This document shows positions 59,505 to 64,000 of a DNA stretch of 64,000 nt, piece by piece (position 1 is the stretch's first letter; each line of letters starts with the position of its first letter). The translations under genes were made by a program, and so were the position numbers. Source of the stretch: Phytopseudomonas dryadis (GTDB lineage Bacteria; Pseudomonadota; Gammaproteobacteria; Pseudomonadales; Pseudomonadaceae); assembly GCF_004327355.1 (NCBI RefSeq), contig NZ_QJUM01000003.1, forward strand, positions 62,001 to 126,000. Reading direction: 5' to 3'. A model generated the notes under the pieces. The model saw nothing but the letters and a program-made list of their open reading frames with translations. It searched no databases and was not told the origin of the DNA.

Positions 59505-61781
59505 TCAGGCATCCACATCGTCGCTGCGTGCTGGCGGCAGGCGACAGGTCAGGCACAGGCCGCCGCCCGGATACGGCCGGGCCTCCAGCGCGCCGCCGAA
59601 GCCCTCGACGATGCTGCGGCTCATCGACAGCCCGAGCCCCAGGCCATCCGGCTTGCTGGTGTAGAACGGGGTGAAGATCCGCTGCAGTTCGTCCTCGCCA
59701 AGCCCCGGCCCCTGGTCGCAGACCCTGACGTGCAGGGCGCCGTCGGCCGCTGCCGTGGCCTCCAGCAGGATATCCGAGGCCTGACCCGGGTGCGCCTCGC
59801 GGTTGGCGTCGATGGCGTTGCGCAGCAGGTTGAGCAGCACCTGCTCCAGCAGCACCCGGTCGGCGTACACCGTTGGCAGGCCGGCCGGCAAGCGCTCCTG
59901 GATCAGCACCTGGCTGGCGCCGGCCTCCCAGGCGCACAGGCGCACCGCCTCGCGCGCCACCTCGGCCACGTCGAGCGCCTGCATGCGCCGCTGGCCCTTG
60001 CGCAGGAAGGCGCGCAGCCGCTTGATCACCGCGGAGGCGTGGTTGGCGTGTTCGGTGATGCGCAGCAGGCCCTGGGCCACGCGCTCGACGGCCTGCGGGT
60101 TGCGGCCCAGGGACTGCAGGTAGCGCTGGCTGGCGCTGGCGTAATTGACCACGGCGGCCAGCGGCTGGTTGATTTCATGGGCGATGCCCGAGGCCAGCTC
60201 GCCCAGGGTCACCAGGCGCGCGGTATGCGCCAGCTCGTCCTGGTGCCGGCGCTGCTGCGCCTCGCGCAGTTCGCGCTCGGTCATGTCGCGCGCCACCAGC
60301 GAGTAGTAGCGTTCGCCTCCCGCCGCCCGGTGCGCCAGCAGCACCAGCGAGACCGGCACCGAGACGCCGCCGTGCAGCGGCTGCAGGCGGCAGTCGTCGC
60401 TCCACACCCCGGTTCGCTCGGCGGCGCTCCAGCCGGCGTGCCGCAGGCGCTGCAGGTCGTCGCTGGCGAACAGCTCGGCGAGCGTCGGCATCGCCTGCCC
60501 GTCGCCGAGTTCGAGCATGCGCCGGGCGGCCGGGTTGAGGTAGGTGACCCGGCCCTCGGGGTCGAGGAACAGCACCGGGTCGGTATTGGCTTCCACCACT
60601 TCGGCCAGGCGCCGCTTGTTCTCTTCGGCCTGCACCCGCGCGGTGATGTCCCGCGATACGCTGACCACCTCGACCACCGCGCCGGTATAGGTTTCGCGGA
60701 TGGCCCGGCTGGCGGTCTCGAACCAGAGATAGTGGCCGTCGCGGTGGCGGATGCGGAAGGTCATGGTGTGGTAGCCGTCCTGCTCCAGCGCATCCCGGGC
60801 GCGCTGCACCAGTTGCGCCAGATCCTGGGCATGGAACAGGCCCTGGGCCGGCCGCCCGCGCAGCGACTCCGGCCAGTAGCCGAGCAGCGTCCAGGACGCT
60901 GGCGACGCATCGAGGAAACGCCCGTCCGGGGTGTGCCGGGAAATCAGGTCGGTGGTGTTCTCGGTGATCAGCCGGTACAGACGCCGCGCCTTGGCCGCCT
61001 CGCGCTCGGCGCCAATCTCCCGGGTGGCGTCGCGGCAGCGGGCCAGCACCCGGTTCTCCTGCGGGTCGGGAATGAAGACCCAGATCAGGATGCGTTCCCC
61101 ACACTCGGCCTCCACCTCCTCGATGGCCCGCCGCTGCGCCAGGCAGGCGCGCACCAGCGAGCGGTGGTTCACCGGCAGGAAGCCCGCCACCTCGTTCAAC
61201 GGCCGCTCGGCGAGCAGCGCCAGCAGCGCGGCATTCAGCTCCAGCGGGCGCGCCCGGGCGTCCAGCAGCAGGCTCGGCTGCGGATCGTGGCCCAGCAACG
61301 GCGAACCGCGCAGCAGGCCGTTGGCCATGGCCAGCAGGGTGCCCAGCAGTTCCGCCACCCAGCCCAGCCAGTCGAGGCTCACGCCTTCGTGCACCTCGAC
61401 CAGCAGCAGCCCGGCCTGGCCCGGCTGCAGCGCCAGGTCGAACACCTGGCCATGGCTGATGGCCGCGCGGCGCAGGCGGCCGGACAGCCAGCAGTCGAGC
61501 AGGCGCAGCCGATCCAGGGCGATCCGCCCCTCGTCGGCCAGCCGCTCGAACAGCGCCTGGTCGCTGGCCTGCATGGGATCGCCCTGGCCCGGCGGCAGGT
61601 GCTGGGCGCTGCCCTCGTGGCTGTAGATGCGCGCGCCTTCCTGCCAGCTCAGGTAGAACGCCTGGCGCACCTCGGGGCAGCCGCGCAGCGCCTGGCACAG
61701 GGCGTCGGCGCGGGCCGCCAGCGGCACGCCTTCGCGCTGCAGGCGCAACCAGGTATGCAAGCGAACCGGGGTATGAGTCAT
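59505..61781 (-). CDS. bfiS: PAS-domain sensor histidine kinase (BfiS-like)
   Basis: A 758-residue cytoplasmic kinase without clear membrane helices. An N-terminal sensory region of about 260 residues has no family I recognise; two PAS domains follow (about 280-400 and 410-515), then HisKA with His535 (ASGIAHEINQPLAAVVNY) and a HATPase domain (LLNLLRNAIDANRE, VCDQGPGLGE, GLGLGLSMSRSIVEGFGG). A good ribosome-binding site (AGGAG) lies 5 nt before the ATG at 61781; the open frame extends to 62081 through an AT-rich divergent gap and is not coding. It is the cognate sensor of the regulator downstream. Confidence 0.78.
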   Translation of the reverse strand: MTHTPVRLHTWLRLQREGVPLAARADALCQALRGCPEVRQAFYLSWQEGARIYSHEGSAQHLPPGQGDPMQASDQALFERLADEGRIALDRLRLLDCWLSGRLRRAAISHGQVFDLALQPGQAGLLLVEVHEGVSLDWLGWVAELLGTLLAMANGLLRGSPLLGHDPQPSLLLDARARPLELNAALLALLAERPLNEVAGFLPVNHRSLVRACLAQRRAIEEVEAECGERILIWVFIPDPQENRVLARCRDATREIGAEREAAKARRLYRLITENTTDLISRHTPDGRFLDASPASWTLLGYWPESLRGRPAQGLFHAQDLAQLVQRARDALEQDGYHTMTFRIRHRDGHYLWFETASRAIRETYTGAVVEVVSVSRDITARVQAEENKRRLAEVVEANTDPVLFLDPEGRVTYLNPAARRMLELGDGQAMPTLAELFASDDLQRLRHAGWSAAERTGVWSDDCRLQPLHGGVSVPVSLVLLAHRAAGGERYYSLVARDMTERELREAQQRRHQDELAHTARLVTLGELASGIAHEINQPLAAVVNYASASQRYLQSLGRNPQAVERVAQGLLRITEHANHASAVIKRLRAFLRKGQRRMQALDVAEVAREAVRLCAWEAGASQVLIQERLPAGLPTVYADRVLLEQVLLNLLRNAIDANREAHPGQASDILLEATAAADGALHVRVCDQGPGLGEDELQRIFTPFYTSKPDGLGLGLSMSRSIVEGFGGALEARPYPGGGLCLTCRLPPARSDDVDA

Positions 61782-62010
61782 CGGGGCTCCTGTCTCGAAG
61801 GGAGCCCAGCATATCGCCACGCCGCGCGGATGGCTGTATACATTCAGCACGACGCCATCATATATAGTAGATATACCATAATACTCAGGTACTACTTCCA
61901 TACATGGCCGAGATTGATATATAAAGCACCCTGAATACCTAACCGAGCCCCCGGAACAGCCGAGGAGCATCGGACATAAAGAGCTAACAATCAGCCACCG
62001 GGTGCCCAGC
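61782..62010. promoter_or_regulatory. AT-rich divergent promoter region
   Basis: A 229-bp gap between the divergent kinase and acyl-CoA synthetase genes. Positions 61856-61925 are far more AT-rich than anything near by (for example ATATATAGTAGATATACC) and contain inverted motifs: GTAG...TACC at 61867-61877 and GGTACTAC at 61888-61895. The position suggests that the LuxR-type regulator binds here and controls both directions. Confidence 0.5.
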
Positions 62011-63633
62011 ATGTCGATCTTTGAACAGGGTCTCGCCCCTGCCGCCGTGAACCATATCGCCCTGTCTCCGCTCAGCTTCATCGAGCGTACCGCCAGCGTC
62101 TATCCGAACTACCCCGCCGTGATCCACGGCTCGATCCGCCGCAACTGGGCCGAGACCTACGCCCGTTGCCGGCGCCTGGCGTCGGCCCTGGCCGGACGCG
62201 GCATCGGCAAGGGGGATACGGTGGCGGTGATGCTGCCGAACATCCCCGCCATGCTCGAGGCGCATTTCGGCGTGCCGATGATCGGCGCGGTGCTCAACAC
62301 CCTCAACGTGCGCCTGGATGCCGAGGCCATCGCCTTCATGCTGCAGCACGGCGAGGCCAAGGTGCTGATCGCCGACCGCGAGTTCTTCGACGTGATCCAC
62401 GCCGCCATCGGCATGCTCGACCACCCGCCGCTGGTGATCGACGTGGACGATCCCGAGTACGGCGAAGGCCAGGCGGTCAGCGACCTCGACTACGAAGCGC
62501 TGCTGGCCGAAGGCGACCCGCAGTTCGCCTGGTCGTGGCCGGGCGACGAATGGGACGCCATCTCGCTCAATTACACCTCCGGCACCACCGGCAACCCCAA
62601 GGGCGTGGTCTACCACCACCGCGGCGCCTTCCTCAACGCCATGGGCAACCAGATGACCTGGGCCATGGGCAACCACCCGGTGTACCTGTGGACCCTGCCG
62701 ATGTTCCACTGCAACGGCTGGTGCTACCCCTGGACCATCACCGCGCTGGCCGGCGTGCACGTGTTCCTGCGCCGGGTCGACCCGCAGAAGATCCTCACCC
62801 TGATCCGCGACGAGCAGGTCACCCACCTGTGCGGCGCGCCCATCGTGCTCAATGCCCTGGTGAACATGCCGGCCGAGGCCAAGGCGGCCATCGACCATCC
62901 GGTTCAGGCCATGGTCGCCGGTGCCGCGCCGCCGGCCAAGGTGATCGGCGCCGTGGAGGAAATGGGCATCAAGGTCACCCACGTCTATGGCCTCACCGAG
63001 GTCTACGGCCCGGTCACCCTGTGCGCCTGGCACGCCGAGTGGGACGAGCTGCCGCTGGAGCAGCGCGCCGAGATCAAGGCCCGCCAGGGGGTGCGCTACC
63101 CGACCCTGGAGGGGTTGATGGTCGCCGACCCCAAGACCCTCGAACCGACTCCGCGCGACGGCCAGACCATCGGCGAGATCTTCATGCGCGGCAACACCGT
63201 GATGAAGGGCTACCTGAAGAATCCCAGCGCCACCGCCGAAGCCTTCGAGGGTGGCTGGTTCCACACCGGCGACCTGGCCGTGTGCCACCCGGACGGCTAC
63301 GTGGAAATCAAGGATCGGCTCAAGGACATCATCATCTCCGGCGGCGAGAACATCTCCACCATCGAGGTCGAGGGCGTGCTCTACCGTCACCCGGCGGTAC
63401 TGGAGGCCGCGGTGGTGGCGCGCCCGGACGAGAAGTGGGGCGAGACGCCCTGCGCCTTCATCACCGCCAAGGCCGACCAGCAGGGCGTGCGCGAAGCCGA
63501 CATCATCGCTTTCTGTCGCGAGCACCTGGCCAGCTTCAAGGTGCCACGCACGGTGGTCTTCACCCAGTTGCCGAAGACCAGCACCGGCAAGATCCAGAAG
63601 TTCGTCCTGCGCGACATGGCCAGGGCCCTCTGA
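62011..63633 (+). CDS. Acyl-CoA synthetase (AMP-forming)
   Basis: A 540-residue adenylate-forming enzyme. The P-loop is NYTSGTTGNPKGVVYHH, the A8 and hinge regions are GWFHTGDLAV and IKDRLKDIIISGGENIS, and the catalytic lysine is in KTSTGKIQKF. The AMB-dependent family member probably activates a short or medium fatty acid. I start it at ATG 62011; a GTG at 62002 is possible. It is divergent from the BfiS-like kinase and followed by the DUF485 gene, which suggests an acetate or propionate-type transport and activation pathway. Confidence 0.9.
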   Translation: MSIFEQGLAPAAVNHIALSPLSFIERTASVYPNYPAVIHGSIRRNWAETYARCRRLASALAGRGIGKGDTVAVMLPNIPAMLEAHFGVPMIGAVLNTLNVRLDAEAIAFMLQHGEAKVLIADREFFDVIHAAIGMLDHPPLVIDVDDPEYGEGQAVSDLDYEALLAEGDPQFAWSWPGDEWDAISLNYTSGTTGNPKGVVYHHRGAFLNAMGNQMTWAMGNHPVYLWTLPMFHCNGWCYPWTITALAGVHVFLRRVDPQKILTLIRDEQVTHLCGAPIVLNALVNMPAEAKAAIDHPVQAMVAGAAPPAKVIGAVEEMGIKVTHVYGLTEVYGPVTLCAWHAEWDELPLEQRAEIKARQGVRYPTLEGLMVADPKTLEPTPRDGQTIGEIFMRGNTVMKGYLKNPSATAEAFEGGWFHTGDLAVCHPDGYVEIKDRLKDIIISGGENISTIEVEGVLYRHPAVLEAAVVARPDEKWGETPCAFITAKADQQGVREADIIAFCREHLASFKVPRTVVFTQLPKTSTGKIQKFVLRDMARAL

Positions 63634-63657
63634 GGCGCAGCGCAAACGACCGAAAAC

Positions 63658-63749
63658 AGCGCTGAAAGGCTGGAGGCTGAACGACGAGCGGCCCGAAGCC
63701 GCTCGCAAGCCGGGCTTTTCGTTCAGCTTTCCAGCCTCCAGCGCCTTTT
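63658..63749. repeat. Long inverted repeat after the synthetase gene
   Basis: AGCGCTGAAAGGCTGGAGGCTGA and its complement TTCAGCTTTCCAGCCTCCAGCGC face each other over the whole 92 bp and a T-rich TTTT follows, so a terminator role is plausible. Same family as 52212-52280 and 53751-53825. It also lies ahead of the DUF485 gene. Confidence 0.65.
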
Positions 63750-63814
63750 ATCGAATGGCCATGTCGTGTCGCCCGCCGCAAGTCTAGGCACAACAAAAAC
63801 AAAGGAGCCGTACC

Positions 63815-64000
63815 ATGAGCCAACCCGAGTTGTCCCACGCGCAGAGTTGCGAGCGCATCCGCGCCAACCCCAAGTTCCAGGCACTGGCACGCAGCCGCGC
63901 GCGGCTGGCCTGGTCGCTGACCGCCCTGGTGCTGGGCGGCTACTACCTGTTCATGCTGGTGGTGGCGTTCGCCCCGCAGTGGCTGCATGCGCCGCTGGGC
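63815..64000 (+). CDS. DUF485 membrane protein, N-terminal part, cut by window end
   Basis: The first 62 residues of a DUF485 protein (MSQPELSHAQSCERIRANPKFQ, then RLAWSLTALVLGGYYLFMLVVAFAP) preceded by AAAGGAG 8 nt upstream. DUF485 genes usually precede actP, a solute:sodium symporter for acetate, so such a permease is expected beyond the window. Its place beside an acyl-CoA synthetase supports an uptake and activation pathway for a short acid. Confidence 0.88.
   Translation, partial: MSQPELSHAQSCERIRANPKFQALARSRARLAWSLTALVLGGYYLFMLVVAFAPQWLHAPLG

Overview
The window is high-GC DNA from a pseudomonad (genus Pseudomonas or a close relative). Gene content and order from about 10 kb onward follow, as far as I remember it, the P. 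aeruginosa chromosome from the PA3972-type acyl-CoA dehydrogenase through ladS, thiD-thiE-hemL, miaB-phoH-ybeY-corC-lnt, leuS-lptE-holA, lipA/lipB, dacC-rlpA-sltB1-rodA-pbpA-rlmH-rsfS-nadD-proA and on to lrgAB. No tRNA or rRNA gene was recognised. Family names and synteny are from memory and were not checked by a search.

Region 1 (1-10068) is the accessory part: a type I-E CRISPR-Cas locus on the minus strand in the order cas3, a Phd-VapC toxin-antitoxin pair, cse1, cse2, cas7e, cas5e, cas6e and cas1 (cut by the window edge; cas2 is expected just outside). Upstream of cas3 lies an array of 23 repeats and 22 spacers, every spacer exactly 32 bp. The repeat orientation and a degenerate repeat at 8614-8642 place the leader at the right-hand end (9985-10068), so the array is read toward cas3. 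Cascade (Cse1, Cse2, Cas7, Cas5, Cas6e) processes and carries the guides, Cas3 degrades targets and Cas1 takes part in spacer capture. The toxin-antitoxin pair between effector nuclease and Cascade genes is the most unusual feature.

Region 2 (10069-20257, minus strand) holds an AidB-type acyl-CoA dehydrogenase, the hybrid sensor kinase LadS, and an iron-siderophore import locus: MFS transporter, FhuF-like reductase, ATPase, double permease and binding protein, with a Fur-box-like site ahead of fhuF. Region 3 (20499-30374) is mostly plus-strand housekeeping: thiamine (thiD, thiE), tetrapyrrole (hemL), tRNA thiomethylation (miaB), RNA metabolism (phoH, ybeY), corC and apolipoprotein acylation (lnt).

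Region 4 (30589-42527) carries a YdcF-type membrane protein, a small zinc-ribbon protein, leuS, lptE, holA, the ribosome-rescue factor arfA with an intrinsic terminator inside its coding sequence, a MltB-family lytic transglycosylase, a second acyl-CoA dehydrogenase, lipA, and convergent lipB-ybeD. Region 5 (42852-52083, minus) is the cell-shape and elongasome cluster joined to ribosome/NAD/proline genes: proA, nadD, rsfS, rlmH, pbpA, rodA, sltB1, rlpA, dacC, mostly with overlapping or nearly touching ends.

Region 6 (52403-64000) holds a DedA-PAP2 fusion, a LON-domain protein, lrgAB, a MaoC hydratase, a MORN/C13-peptidase lipoprotein, a nucleotide-sugar-epimerase-like oxidoreductase, and a two-component system (BfiS/BfiR-like) divergent from an acyl-CoA synthetase and a DUF485 gene cut by the window end. 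Palindromic intergenic repeats of several families are scattered throughout and occupy all five convergent gene junctions, which suggests that they serve as bidirectional terminators.
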